Source: Brevundimonas sp. MYb52 (GTDB lineage Bacteria; Pseudomonadota; Alphaproteobacteria; Caulobacterales; Caulobacteraceae). From it: 64,000 nt of DNA. A program made the position numbers and the translations under genes. The notes beneath the pieces were generated by a model. The model did not search any database, was not told the DNA's origin, and was given only the letters and a program-made list of their open reading frames with translations. The DNA lies in contig NZ_PCPB01000001.1 of assembly GCF_002979535.1 (NCBI RefSeq), forward strand, positions 310,001-374,000, given 5' to 3'. Of the stretch, positions 38,572 to 48,084 are shown one piece after another (the stretch's first letter is position 1; each line of letters starts with the position of its first letter).

Positions 38572-39348
38572 CTACTGAAAGTTGGCGAAGGCGCCGCCGT
38601 CGACCAGCAGCGCCGCGCCGGACATATAGCCGGCCATGTCCGAGGCCAGGAAGGCGACGACGGAGGCGATGTCTTCCGGCCTGCCCAGACGGCCCAACGG
38701 GATACGGCCTTCCATGTATTGGCGCTTGGCCGGATCGGCCAGATCGTCCTTGTTGATGTCGGTGGCGATGGTGCCCGGCAGAACCGAGTTGCAGCGGACG
38801 CCATGCCGGCCCAGCGCCACGGCGCAGGACTGCATCAGGCTGTGCACCCCCGCCTTGGTCGGGGTGTAGTGGGTCTGCATCTCGCCGCCGACCAGGGCCG
38901 AGATCGAACTGATGGCGACGATGGCGCCGCCTCTTCCTTGAGCATCTGGGCCCTGCCTGACCATCTGGTTGGCCGCCGCCTGGGTCATGAAGTAGGCGCC
39001 GTGCAGGTTGACCTCCATCGTCCGACGCAGGGTCTCGACCGGCATGTCGAGGAAGGCGTGGAAGGGGCAGACGCCGGCGTTGGAGACGAAGGCGTCCACG
39101 CGCCCGAAGGCCTCGACGGCCGCGTGGACGAAGGCGGTCGCACTTTCCGGCAGGGCCACGTCGGCGTCGACCACAATGGCCTTGCGGCCCAGCGCTTCGA
39201 TCTCGGCCACGACCTCAGCGGCGACAGCGTCGTCGCGGAAGGTGTTGATGGCGACGTTCGCGCCCTGGCGTGCGGCCTCGATCGCCGTCGCCCGTCCGAT
39301 ACCCCGCGATGCGCCGGTGATCAGGACGACCTTGTTTTCAAGCAGCAT
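38572..39348 (-). CDS. L-rhamnose 1-dehydrogenase (short-chain dehydrogenase)
   Basis: A protein of 258 residues. The cofactor motif TGASRGIG (11-18) and the catalytic Ser148/Tyr161/Lys165 are present. The stretches VCPFHAFLDMP, ISSISALVGGEMQTHYTPTKAG and LPGTIATDINKDDLADP match the remembered Azotobacter/Sphingomonas L-rhamnose 1-dehydrogenase closely. It oxidises L-rhamnose to L-rhamnono-lactone, the first step of the non-phosphorylative pathway encoded on the other side of the operator at 39736. Confidence 0.88.
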   Translation of the reverse strand: MLLENKVVLITGASRGIGRATAIEAARQGANVAINTFRDDAVAAEVVAEIEALGRKAIVVDADVALPESATAFVHAAVEAFGRVDAFVSNAGVCPFHAFLDMPVETLRRTMEVNLHGAYFMTQAAANQMVRQGPDAQGRGGAIVAISSISALVGGEMQTHYTPTKAGVHSLMQSCAVALGRHGVRCNSVLPGTIATDINKDDLADPAKRQYMEGRIPLGRLGRPEDIASVVAFLASDMAGYMSGAALLVDGGAFANFQ

Positions 39349-39735
39349 CTTCTGTTCGGTCCTCGATTGATGTCGGGTTCAAAGCTTGTCCCAAGGCGCG
39401 GCTGATCCTTGCGGCGCCGCTCCGAGGGCGTTCCACCGGGGCGGCGGCGGACACGCAGGCCGCCGTGATGACGCGCCCGTCCCGCCGCGTCGCGTACGGG
39501 CGGCGCCGCCCTGCGCAAGCGATGACAGGCCGGTCGCGATCGTATCCGGCAAGTCCAGGCCTCGGCACGGCCGTCTGACGGCCCGCAGACAGACCTGCGC
39601 GCGGTGAGGTGTATCGGCCGCGATCGGGCGATCTTGTCGCCCGGGGGCCGGGGAGGGGCGCTGGATTGGCGGTTTGCATCCTTGGTCGTCGTTTCGCGGT
39701 CGCATTCCTGTCTCATGACGACATCGCCCGCGCTT
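39349..39735. other. Divergent intergenic region of the rhamnose genes
   Basis: A long stretch between the rhamnose dehydrogenase and the rhamnonate dehydratase genes. No coding sequence is recognised. It should carry the leftward promoter for rhamnose dehydrogenase and lldD; I could not find a second operator copy close to their start. Confidence 0.5.
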
Positions 39736-39747
39736 GACAACGTTTTC
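39736..39747 (+). promoter_or_regulatory. LacI-type operator copy, GACAACGTTTTC, overlapping a -35 box
   Basis: A full-consensus copy 121 bases before the rhamnonate dehydratase. TTGACA (39734-39739) overlaps its left edge, a repressor-like layout; the expected -10 region is weak. Confidence 0.75.
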
Positions 39748-39868
39748 TGTGACCGGCTAGGCGTGTGGCGAAGGCCGCGATCCGCTGGGTCCTAAGCGGA
39801 AGCGCATCGAACGCGACACGCAAATCCGGGTGTCAGCGACGGCCGTCGAGGCGGGGAGATTAAGACAG

Positions 39869-41062
39869 ATGGGGCAACTCCCTAGGATCAAGCACGTCCG
39901 CGCCTTCGTCGTGAAGAACGACGGTACGGGCGGCGGCGCCGACTATCACGACCAGGGCGATGGCCACTGGATCGACGACCACATCGCCACGCCGATGGCC
40001 AAGTACCCCGAGTACCGCCAGAGCCGCCGCAGCTTCGGCATCAATGTGCTGGGGACCCTGGTGGTCGAGATCGAGGCCGACAACGGCGTGGTCGGCTTCG
40101 CGGTGACGACCGGCGGCGAACCCGCCGCCTATATCGTCGAGAAACATCTGGCCCGCTTCCTGGAAGGGCGCGATCCGTCCGAGGTCGAGAAGATCTGGGA
40201 CCAGATGTATTTCTCGACCCAGTATTACGGCCGCAAGGGTCTGGTGGTGAACGCCATCTCCGGGGTCGACCTGGCGCTGTGGGATCTGCTGGGCCGCCTG
40301 CGTCAGGAGCCGGTCTTCGCCATGCTCGGCGGACCGGTGCGCGACGAGCTGACCTTCTACGCCACCGGCGCACGGCCGGATAAGGCGAAGGAGCTGGGCT
40401 TCATCGGCGGCAAGATGCCCCTGCACCACGGCCCGGCCGAAGGTGAAGAAGGCCTACGCAAGAACCTGGCCGAGCTTGAGGCCATGCGGAACGCCTGCGG
40501 CGACGACTTCTGGCTGATGTTCGACTGCTGGATGGCGCTGGACCTGAACTACGCCACCCGCCTCGCCCACGAAGCCCACAAGCTGGGCCTCAAGTGGATC
40601 GAGGAGGCCCTCAGCCCCGACGACTACTGGGGCTACCAGGCGCTGAAGAAGAACGCGCCCAAGGGGATGCTGGTCACCACCGGCGAGCACGAGGCCACCC
40701 GCTGGGGCTTCCGCATGCTGCTGGAAATGGAATGCTGCGACATCATCCAGCCCGACGTGGGCTGGTGCGGCGGCGTGACCGAACTGATCAAGATCTCCGC
40801 CCTGGCCGACGCCAAGGGCGTGCTGATGATCCCGCACGGCTCGTCTGTCTATTCCTACCACTTCGTCGTGACGCGCCATAACAGCCCGTTCGCGGAGTTC
40901 CTGATGATGGCCCCCGGCGCCGACGAGGTGGCGCCCATGTTCCATCCACAACTGATCGGCGAGCCCGTGCCTGTGAACGGCCGGCTCAAGGTTCCCGACA
41001 GCCCCGGCTTCGGCGTCGAGCTGAACCGCGACATCGCCCTGCACCGACCTTACGCGCGCTAG
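39869..41062 (+). CDS. rhmD: L-rhamnonate dehydratase (enolase superfamily)
   Basis: A protein of 397 residues. The ATG at 39869 follows GGGGAGA; a GTG at 39830 would add 13 residues. It matches Rhm[53 protein letters not shown] and [11 protein letters not shown]. Metal ligands are probably Asp219, Glu245 and Glu273; catalytic residues are His274, Asp296 and His323. It turns L-rhamnonate into 2-keto-3-deoxy-L-rhamnonate. It is first in a tight rightward operon of pathway and transport genes. Confidence 0.95.
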   Translation: MGQLPRIKHVRAFVVKNDGTGGGADYHDQGDGHWIDDHIATPMAKYPEYRQSRRSFGINVLGTLVVEIEADNGVVGFAVTTGGEPAAYIVEKHLARFLEGRDPSEVEKIWDQMYFSTQYYGRKGLVVNAISGVDLALWDLLGRLRQEPVFAMLGGPVRDELTFYATGARPDKAKELGFIGGKMPLHHGPAEGEEGLRKNLAELEAMRNACGDDFWLMFDCWMALDLNYATRLAHEAHKLGLKWIEEALSPDDYWGYQALKKNAPKGMLVTTGEHEATRWGFRMLLEMECCDIIQPDVGWCGGVTELIKISALADAKGVLMIPHGSSVYSYHFVVTRHNSPFAEFLMMAPGADEVAPMFHPQLIGEPVPVNGRLKVPDSPGFGVELNRDIALHRPYAR

Positions 41063-41094
41063 GCGCCTCAACTTCTCCAGAGAGACCTGCCTCG

Positions 41095-41958
41095 ATGAAA
41101 CTGCTCCGATATGGCCCCAAGGGTCAGGAAAAGCCCGGTCTGCTCGACGCGGGCGGACAAATTCGCGACCTCTCGGGCATCGTCCCGGACCTCACTCCTG
41201 CGATCCTGAGCCAGGAGAACCTGGCGCGCCTGGCCGCGATCGATCCTGCGACCCTTCCGGTCGTGGATGGGGATCCGCGGCTGGGCGTGCCTCTTTTTGG
41301 CTCAAGGAAATTCATCGCCATCGGCCTGAACTTCGCCGACCACGCCGCCGAGTCCAACCTGCCGATTCCCGAAGAGCCCGTCGTCTTCACCAAGGCCATC
41401 TCCTGCCTGAACGGGCCGAACGACGACGTCGTCATTCCGCGCGGATCGCTGAAGACAGACTGGGAAGTCGAACTCGGCGTCGTTATCGGCAAGACCGCCT
41501 CCTATGTGACGAAGGACGAGGCGCTCGATCACGTCGCCGGCTACGTTCTGATCAACGACGTGTCCGAGCGCGCCTATCAGACCGAGCGTGGCGGGACCTG
41601 GGACAAGGGCAAGGGCTGCGACACCTTCGGCCCCGTGGGCCCCTGGCTGGTCACCTCCGATGAAGTGGGCGACGTCCAGAACCTGGACATGTGGCTCGAC
41701 GTCAACGGCCAGCGCGTCCAGACCGGCAACACCCGGACCATGATCTTCGGCGTGGCCGAAATCGTCTCCTACCTGTCGGAGTTCATGACGCTGGAGCCGG
41801 GCGACCTGATCACCACAGGCACGCCGCCGGGCGTGGGTCTCGGTCAGAAACCGGAGCCCTGGTACCTCAAGGCGGGCGACACCGTCCGCCTTGGCATCGA
41901 AAAACTGGGTGAGCAGGGCCAGACCTTCGTGGCCTGGACGCGGAAGGATGCGGCATGA
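41095..41958 (+). CDS. 2,4-diketo-3-deoxy-L-rhamnonate hydrolase (FAH family)
   Basis: A protein of 287 residues in the fumarylacetoacetate-hydrolase family. Expected metal ligands are Glu124 and Glu126 in DWEVELGVVIG and Asp155 in NDVSERAYQ; the GTPPGVGLGQKP loop is typical of the diketo-deoxy-sugar-acid hydrolases (LRA6 type). It cleaves the diketo acid to pyruvate and L-lactate, which lldD then uses. The stop overlaps the start of the next gene by four bases. Confidence 0.9.
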   Translation: MKLLRYGPKGQEKPGLLDAGGQIRDLSGIVPDLTPAILSQENLARLAAIDPATLPVVDGDPRLGVPLFGSRKFIAIGLNFADHAAESNLPIPEEPVVFTKAISCLNGPNDDVVIPRGSLKTDWEVELGVVIGKTASYVTKDEALDHVAGYVLINDVSERAYQTERGGTWDKGKGCDTFGPVGPWLVTSDEVGDVQNLDMWLDVNGQRVQTGNTRTMIFGVAEIVSYLSEFMTLEPGDLITTGTPPGVGLGQKPEPWYLKAGDTVRLGIEKLGEQGQTFVAWTRKDAA

Positions 41959-42704
41959 GCGTTTATCCTGGACGTTTCGCGGGTCGCACGGCTGTCCTGA
42001 CCGGCGGGGCCTCGGGTCTGGCCAAGGCATCGGCCATTCGTATCATGGCCGAAGGCGGCCGGGTCTCCCTATGGGATATGAACCCGGAAACCCTGCAGGC
42101 GGCGGCCGAGGAAATCGGAGCCGCCCACTTCGTAGCGCTGGACGTGTCGGACCCGGAGGCTGTCGTCTCGGCCGCGCGGGCCGCGAACGAGGCCTTGGGC
42201 AAGATCGACATCCTGGTCGCCTCGGCCGGCATCACCGGCGCGACCGTGCCGGTGCACGAGTTCCCGATCGACAGCTGGAAGCGCGTCGTCGACATCAACC
42301 TGAACGGGGTCTTCTACTGCAGTCGGGCCGTGGTGCCTTACATGCTCGCCCAGGGTTATGGCCGCATCGTCAACGTGGCCTCGGTCGCGGGCAAGGAGGG
42401 CAATCCCAACGCCTCGGCCTATTCGGCGTCCAAGGCCGGCGTGATCGGCTTCACCAAGTCGCTGGGCAAGGAACTGGCCGGCAAGGGCGTCATCGCCAAC
42501 AGCCTGACCCCGGCCGTCTTCGAAAGCCCGATTCTGGCCCAGATGCCTCAAAGTCAGGTCGACTTCATGAAGTCGAAGATCCCCATGGGGCGGCTGGGCG
42601 TCGTCGACGAAAGCGCCGCCATGGTCTGTTTCATGGCTTCGGAAGAGTGCAGCTTCACCACCGCCTCGACGTTCGATACGTCCGGCGGACGCACCACCTA
42701 CTAG
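41955..42704 (+). CDS. 2-keto-3-deoxy-L-rhamnonate 4-dehydrogenase (short-chain dehydrogenase)
   Basis: A protein of 249 residues coupled by ATGA overlap to the hydrolase gene. The cofactor motif is TGGASGLAK (16-24); Asp41 at the end of strand two favours NAD. The catalytic residues are Ser143, Tyr156 and Lys160. The C-terminus (FTTASTFDTSGGRTTY) is typical for LRA5-type and L-fucose-pathway dehydrogenases. By context it oxidises the C4 hydroxyl ahead of the hydrolase. Confidence 0.88.
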   Translation: MSVYPGRFAGRTAVLTGGASGLAKASAIRIMAEGGRVSLWDMNPETLQAAAEEIGAAHFVALDVSDPEAVVSAARAANEALGKIDILVASAGITGATVPVHEFPIDSWKRVVDINLNGVFYCSRAVVPYMLAQGYGRIVNVASVAGKEGNPNASAYSASKAGVIGFTKSLGKELAGKGVIANSLTPAVFESPILAQMPQSQVDFMKSKIPMGRLGVVDESAAMVCFMASEECSFTTASTFDTSGGRTTY

Positions 42705-42715
42705 GGTCACGACAG

Positions 42716-43633
42716 GTGGGCGGGGACCTTCGCATCGTCGATCCGCACGTCCACCTGTGGGACCTGTCGCGCGCCCGCTACGGCTGGCTGCAGGACCATC
42801 CCCTGCCGAACAATCCGGCAGGGGACATGTCCCCGATCGCGCACCGCGACTACCTGCTGAAAGACTATCTGGCCGACACGACGAACTGGCGCGTGGACAA
42901 GATCGTCCACGTCGAGGCCGGACAGCCGATCGGCCAACAGTTGGCCGAGACCGACTGGTTGCAGGCCATGGCCGATAGCGGCGCCCAGCCTCATGCGGGT
43001 CAGCCCCAGGGCATCGTCGCCGGTGTTGACCTGCAGGATCCTGATCTCGACGCCCACCTGGAGGCGCACGCCGCCCGTCCGAACGTGCGCGGCGTGCGCC
43101 AGATCGTCTGCTGGCATGAGGATCCGCTCAAGACCTACACCGACCGCGACCGACTGCGTGATCCGGCCTGGGTGGCGGGGCTGGGCAAGCTGGCCCGGCG
43201 CCGCCTGTCGTTCGACCTGCAGCTCTATCCTTCGCAGATGGCGACGGCGGCGATTGTGGCTTCGCGCCTTCCCGACGTGCCGATGATCGTCAACCACGCC
43301 GGCCTGCCGACCGACCGGGACGAAGCGGGGATGGCGCGCTGGCGCACCGGCCTGCGCCTGCTTGCGGCCCAGCCCCAGGTCTCGATCAAGATTTCCGGCC
43401 TCGGCATCACCGACCGCGCCTGGACGCCGGATAGCCTTCGCCCGATCGTGCTGGAGTGCATCGACGCGTTCGGGATCGACCGCGCCATGTTCGCCTCCGA
43501 CTTCCCGGTCGAGCGTGTGCACGGAACCTTCGACGCCTTCTACTCCGCCTTCGACGCGATCACCGCCGACTTCTCGGCCGATGAGCGCGACCGTCTGTTC
43601 GCCGCCAACGCCGAGGCGATCTACCGCATCTGA
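42716..43633 (+). CDS. L-rhamnono-lactonase (amidohydrolase family)
   Basis: A protein of 305 residues from a GTG start 11 bases after the dehydrogenase stop. The amidohydrolase-2 fold has DPHVHLWDL with His11 and His13, the WLQDHPLPNN loop, MIVNHAGLP and the closing FASDFPVERVHGTFD. It opens the lactone made by rhamnose dehydrogenase. Its place between pathway genes, not sequence alone, gives the sugar. Confidence 0.87.
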   Translation: MGGDLRIVDPHVHLWDLSRARYGWLQDHPLPNNPAGDMSPIAHRDYLLKDYLADTTNWRVDKIVHVEAGQPIGQQLAETDWLQAMADSGAQPHAGQPQGIVAGVDLQDPDLDAHLEAHAARPNVRGVRQIVCWHEDPLKTYTDRDRLRDPAWVAGLGKLARRRLSFDLQLYPSQMATAAIVASRLPDVPMIVNHAGLPTDRDEAGMARWRTGLRLLAAQPQVSIKISGLGITDRAWTPDSLRPIVLECIDAFGIDRAMFASDFPVERVHGTFDAFYSAFDAITADFSADERDRLFAANAEAIYRI

Positions 43634-43696
43634 CCCCATCATTCGCCGAGCCCGCATCAAGACGGCGCCGGCCTCGAGGAAGCCCAAGAGGACGCC

Positions 43697-44965
43697 ATGA
43701 GTATCGAAACCGACGCCGCCCACACGCCCGGAGGCCTCGCCATGCCCGCAGGAAACCTGCGCGGCCCTCTGGCCTTCGCCATCGGCTGCTTCCTGATCTG
43801 GGGTCTGGCCTATGGTCTGCTGGACGTGCTGAACAAGCATTTCCAGGAGACCCTGAGCATCAGCCAGGCCGACAGCTCCTGGCTGCAGATCGCCTATTTC
43901 GGCGCCTATCTGCTGCTCAGCCTGCCCGCCGGCATGTTGCTGAATGCGCGCGGCTACAAGTTCGGCATCGTCTCGGGCCTGGCCCTGACGGCGTTCGGCG
44001 CCCTGTTGTTCATTCCGGCGGCTGACGCCGGCAGCTTCCTGCCCTTCGTCGGCTCCATGTTCGTGCTGGCGGCGGGCCTCTGCGTGCTGGAGACCTCGGC
44101 GGACACCTATGTCAACGTCCTGGGCGATCCGGCCAAGGCCTCGCAGCGCCTGAACCTGGCCCAGTCGTTCAACGCCCTGGGCGTCTTCATCGGCCCGATG
44201 ATCGGCGGCGCGGTCTTCTTCAGCCCCTCGACCACCGAAGCCCTGGGCGGCGCCACGCGCTCGATCCAGATCGTCTATGGCCTGATCGCCGTCGCGGTCC
44301 TGATCTTCGCCGCCGTCGTCTGGCGCGCCCGCCTGCCGGAAACCGGCCTGTCCGACCACGGCGACGCCGTCGCCGGCGACGCCCCGGCCAAGCCCCTGTC
44401 GCAACAGCCCCACTTCATCGCGGGCGTGGTGACACAGGCCCTCTATATCGGCGCCCAGGTCGGCATCGGCGCCTACTTCATCAATCTGGTGACCCACAAC
44501 TGGGCGGGCCTCAGCTCGCAGCAGGGCGCCTTCATGCTGTCGCTGGCGGCCATCGGCTATCTGGTCGGACGCTTCGCCGCCACGGGCCTGCTGCTCAAGG
44601 TCAAGCCGCGCGTCCTGCTGACCACCTATGGCGTCATCAACGTCGCGCTGACCCTGGTGGTCGCGGCCGGCATCGACAAGGTGTCGCCCATCGCCCTGAT
44701 CGCCGTCTTCTTCTTCATGTCGACCATGTTCGCCACCATCTTCGCCCTGGGTACCACCGGCCTGGGCGCCGGAACCAAGAAGGCGTCGTCCCTCATGGTC
44801 ATGGCCATCGGCGGCGGCGTCCTGCTGCCCTGGCCCATGGGCAAGCTGGCCGACCTCTACGGCGCCAACGTCGCCTTCCTGCTGCCCGCCGCCTGCTTCG
44901 CCGTGGTCGCCTGGTACGGCTGGAAGGGCGCCGGCCTCACCCACACCGGGCTGGCGAGGGGCTAG
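43697..44965 (+). CDS. FucP-type sugar:proton symporter (probable L-rhamnose uptake)
   Basis: A protein of 422 residues with about 12 helices, of the fucose-permease branch of the major facilitator family: FLIWGLAYGLLDVLNKHFQ, YFGAYLLLSLPAG and ETSADTYVNVLGDP with RLNLAQSFNALGVFIGP. L-fucose and L-rhamnose are both 6-deoxy-hexoses, and the gene is embedded in the rhamnose operon, so L-rhamnose is the likeliest substrate. Confidence 0.87.
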   Translation: MSIETDAAHTPGGLAMPAGNLRGPLAFAIGCFLIWGLAYGLLDVLNKHFQETLSISQADSSWLQIAYFGAYLLLSLPAGMLLNARGYKFGIVSGLALTAFGALLFIPAADAGSFLPFVGSMFVLAAGLCVLETSADTYVNVLGDPAKASQRLNLAQSFNALGVFIGPMIGGAVFFSPSTTEALGGATRSIQIVYGLIAVAVLIFAAVVWRARLPETGLSDHGDAVAGDAPAKPLSQQPHFIAGVVTQALYIGAQVGIGAYFINLVTHNWAGLSSQQGAFMLSLAAIGYLVGRFAATGLLLKVKPRVLLTTYGVINVALTLVVAAGIDKVSPIALIAVFFFMSTMFATIFALGTTGLGAGTKKASSLMVMAIGGGVLLPWPMGKLADLYGANVAFLLPAACFAVVAWYGWKGAGLTHTGLARG

Positions 44966-45010
44966 CCCCGCCGCGCCTAAGCGACCCTCAGTCACACACG
45001 GATCCCCGCC

Positions 45011-46297
45011 ATGCCCGCATCATCGTCCCGTCCGTCACAGGGCCACAGGATGGCCTTTGGCTATGTCACCACCCTGTTCTTCGCCTGGGGGTTCGCCACC
45101 TCCCTGATCGACCCGCTGATCGCGGCGGTCAGGCGGGTCTTCGATCTCAGCTACACGGAGGCGTTCCTGACGACGTCCGCCTGGTTCATCGCCTATGGCG
45201 TCGCATCCTTCCCGGCGGCAGGTCTTGTCGCCCGTCTAGGCTACAGCCGTGCGATCCTCCTGGCTTTGGCGACCATGGTGACGGGCTGTCTCATCGTTCC
45301 CGCCGCGACCGCGCTGGATTGGTACCCGGGCATACTGATCGCCCTTTTCGTGATCGCTTCGGGCGTGACGCTGCTGCAGGTGGCGGCCAACCCCCTGGTG
45401 GTCGCCCTCGGCTCCAGGGCGAGTTCTCACTTCCGGCTCAACTTCTCCCAGGCGTTCAACGCCCTGGGGACGACGCTGGGGCCTTGGCTGGGATCGCATC
45501 TTCTTCTGACCGGCGGCGTTTTCGCCGCAGGAGCCACCGTCACCGTCGCCACGCGGATGGAGTCCCTGCGCGCCATCGATCTCGCATTCCTGGGTCTCGG
45601 CGGGGTCTTCGCCCTCGTGGCCGTCGGCCTCTTTTCCGCGCGTCGGACGATCGACGCGGCCGTTCCCCGGCAGGTCGAAGCGGTTCGGGCGCCCATCTGG
45701 TCCGCGTTCCGATCGCCCTGGGCGGTGTTCGGCGCCGTCGCCATCTTCTTCTACGTCGGAGCGGAGGTTGCGATCGGGTCCACCCTGACCAACTTCCTGG
45801 CCAGCCCGGAAACTCTGGACATCCCGCTGGAGCAGGCGGGCAAGATGGTGGCCCTCTATTGGGGCGGGGCCATGGTCGGGCGGTTTATCGGCAGCGCCAT
45901 TCTGACGAAGACCCCGGCCGCTCTGGTGCTTGCCGTCTGCACGGTGCTGGCGGCCGGCCTGTGTCTTGTCGTGACCCAGACGTCGGGCGCGACGGCCGGC
46001 TATGCGGCGCTCGCGATCGGCCTGTTCAACTCGATCATGTTCCCCACGATCTTCACCCTCACCCTGGAACGCGCCCGCGCGCCGGCTGCGGCCACCTCCG
46101 GACTGTTGGTTTTCGGCATTATCGGCGGCGCCATGCTTCCGCTGCTGGCCGGCGCGGTCGCGGACGCGACGGCCGGCAACCTGAACCTGGCCTTCTTCGT
46201 CCCGCTGGCGGGCTATGCGATCCTGGCGATATTCGCGATCGCCGCCTTTCGGACGCCGCCGACCGAGGGCGTCGATGCCGTGATCGCGGGGCACTAG
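45011..46297 (+). CDS. Second FucP/GluP-type sugar transporter
   Basis: A protein of 428 residues, about 12 helices, in the same branch as the previous gene (FFAWGFATSLIDPLIAAVR, AWFIAYGVASFPAAGLVARL, LRLNFSQAFNALGTTLGP-like segment), yet clearly diverged. It carries features of the glucose/galactose group. It lies 45 bases after the first transporter, so it is probably co-transcribed, and may take a different monosaccharide such as glucose or galactose. Confidence 0.84.
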   Translation: MPASSSRPSQGHRMAFGYVTTLFFAWGFATSLIDPLIAAVRRVFDLSYTEAFLTTSAWFIAYGVASFPAAGLVARLGYSRAILLALATMVTGCLIVPAATALDWYPGILIALFVIASGVTLLQVAANPLVVALGSRASSHFRLNFSQAFNALGTTLGPWLGSHLLLTGGVFAAGATVTVATRMESLRAIDLAFLGLGGVFALVAVGLFSARRTIDAAVPRQVEAVRAPIWSAFRSPWAVFGAVAIFFYVGAEVAIGSTLTNFLASPETLDIPLEQAGKMVALYWGGAMVGRFIGSAILTKTPAALVLAVCTVLAAGLCLVVTQTSGATAGYAALAIGLFNSIMFPTIFTLTLERARAPAAATSGLLVFGIIGGAMLPLLAGAVADATAGNLNLAFFVPLAGYAILAIFAIAAFRTPPTEGVDAVIAGH

Positions 46298-46475
46298 GCC
46301 GACCGCCCCGACGCCCCATCACGGCGCATCGGGCCCGCGCGACCACCCCGCGTGGAGGCGTCCCCGTGCTCGTTCTCGGCCCTGCCCGAGGGCGGCGGCG
46401 CGCCGTGACTGGAGGGGCGGCCGGACGGATTCATCGCGCGGACGCCCGCGGGGAGCCCTTCGCCCACGAAGCGTT

Positions 46476-46487
46476 GAAATCGTTGTC
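46476..46487 (+). promoter_or_regulatory. LacI-type operator copy, GAAATCGTTGTC
   Basis: A variant-core copy, 96 bases before the GH1 start and flanked by T on the left and A on the right, which extends the palindrome. Confidence 0.7.
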
Positions 46488-46583
46488 AGGACATGGTTCG
46501 ATGCCAATCGCGTGACTTGGGGCCAATCGACGGTCGGTCGCCAGAACACCCGATGCCTGTGCCGCACTTCCGAAGGACTCATC

Positions 46584-47909
46584 ATGATTGACCGTAGAAG
46601 CCTCCTTGCTGCAGGCGCCCTGATCCCGACTCTGGGCGGCGCCGGCGCCGCCTTCTCGGCAGGGCGCCAGTCGGGAGCCTTTCCCGATCGCTTCCTGTGG
46701 GGGGCGGCGACGGCGGCCTACCAGGTCGAGGGCAATAACGTGAACTCGGACACCTGGGTCTCGGAGAACGTCAAGCCGTCGATCTACCGGGAACGCTCCG
46801 GAGACGCCAACAACAGTTTCGAGCTCTGGGCTGAAGACCTCGACATCGTGAAGGCGATGGGTCTGAACACCTACCGGTTCAGTCTGGAGTGGGGCCGGAT
46901 CGAACCCGATCCCGGTCAGTTTTCGGTCGCCATGCTCGATCACTACAAGCGTATCGTCGAGGGTTGCCGTGAGCGCGGCCTGACCCCGATGGTGACCTTC
47001 AACCACTTCACGACCCCGAGGTGGTTCGCCGGCATGGGCGCCTGGACCAATCCGGACTCCGTCGGCCGGTTTGCGACATTCTGCGACCGGGCGGCGCGAC
47101 ATCTGGCGGCGGACATCGGATACGCCACGACCCTCAACGAGCCCAATCTGATCCGTGTCCTGCAGAACGCCGTTCCCGCGGCCCAGCTCGAACAGGTCAC
47201 AGGCTATATCAAGCTGATGAACGCCGCCGCCGCACGGGCGATCGGCAGTGACCAGTTCGTCGCCGGCAACACGATCGCCGTCGACGACGTGGAGGCGATG
47301 ACCACCAACATGATCGCTGCGCACCAGCAGGGCAGGGCGGCCATCAAGGCTGTCCGATCCGATCTTCCCGTCGGCCTGAGCCTGGCCATCGTCGATGATC
47401 AGCCTGCCGGACCTGGCAGCATCTATATGGCCAAGCGCGAGGAGCAGAGCGGTCGGTGGCTCGAAGCGGTCAAAGGCGATGATTTTCTCGGCGTGCAAAA
47501 CTACGAGCAGGCGAGGTGGGACGCCTCGGGCAAGGTCGAGCTTCAGGGCGAGGGCGACCGGAACGCCAGCAACCTCCTGATCGTACCGGAGTCCGTGGCC
47601 AATGTCGTGCGTTACGCCCACGAGAAGACCGGTCTTCCGATCATGGTGACCGAGCACGGCTTCAACACCCATGAGGATGCGGTGAGGGCTCGCAATATTC
47701 CGCTGGCTCTGGCCGAGCTCAGGAAGACTTTGGACGAGGGCGTTCCCCTGATCGGCTACGTCCACTGGACCCTGCTCGACAATTTCGAGTGGATCTACGG
47801 CTACACCCACCAGTATGGCCTGGTGGCGGTCGATCGGGAGACCTTCGTTCGAACACCCAAGCCGAGTGCGAGCGTCTTCGGCGCAATCGCACGCAGAAAC
47901 GCCGTTTGA
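46584..47909 (+). CDS. GH1 beta-glucosidase, exported
   Basis: A protein of 441 residues. The ATG at 46584 begins a Tat-like leader (DRRSLLAAGALIPTLGGAGAA). The family is shown by FLWGAATAAYQVEG, the acid/base Glu186 in TTLNEPNL and the nucleophile Glu357 in VTEHGFN. It removes beta-glucosyl or similar units in the periplasm. It is the first gene behind the operator at 46476, followed by a serine hydrolase and a lipoprotein hydrolase. Confidence 0.92.
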   Translation: MIDRRSLLAAGALIPTLGGAGAAFSAGRQSGAFPDRFLWGAATAAYQVEGNNVNSDTWVSENVKPSIYRERSGDANNSFELWAEDLDIVKAMGLNTYRFSLEWGRIEPDPGQFSVAMLDHYKRIVEGCRERGLTPMVTFNHFTTPRWFAGMGAWTNPDSVGRFATFCDRAARHLAADIGYATTLNEPNLIRVLQNAVPAAQLEQVTGYIKLMNAAAARAIGSDQFVAGNTIAVDDVEAMTTNMIAAHQQGRAAIKAVRSDLPVGLSLAIVDDQPAGPGSIYMAKREEQSGRWLEAVKGDDFLGVQNYEQARWDASGKVELQGEGDRNASNLLIVPESVANVVRYAHEKTGLPIMVTEHGFNTHEDAVRARNIPLALAELRKTLDEGVPLIGYVHWTLLDNFEWIYGYTHQYGLVAVDRETFVRTPKPSASVFGAIARRNAV

Positions 47910-48084
47910 AACGGACGGTCGCCTAGCAAGATCGCGGGGGTCGGTGGCGATCTGTCGACACAGGAACAACCGCAAGCGACCGACAGTCCCGTGCAAGGAG
48001 ACCCTGGCGGTCCTGAAGGCGTCGCGGCCCTCAAGGATCAGCGGACGCCAGGTCGTTAACAAGCCAGATCCCTTTGGAGACGAC

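Noticed and set aside
39386..39607. Small plus-strand frame between the divergent rhamnose genes
   Set aside because: No ribosome site, Arg-rich and opposed by equally open minus-strand frames; treated as non-coding.
42707..44995. 762-codon minus-strand frame opposite the lactonase and transporter
   Set aside because: Antisense shadow of two well-recognised genes; Gly/Gln/His-rich without motifs.
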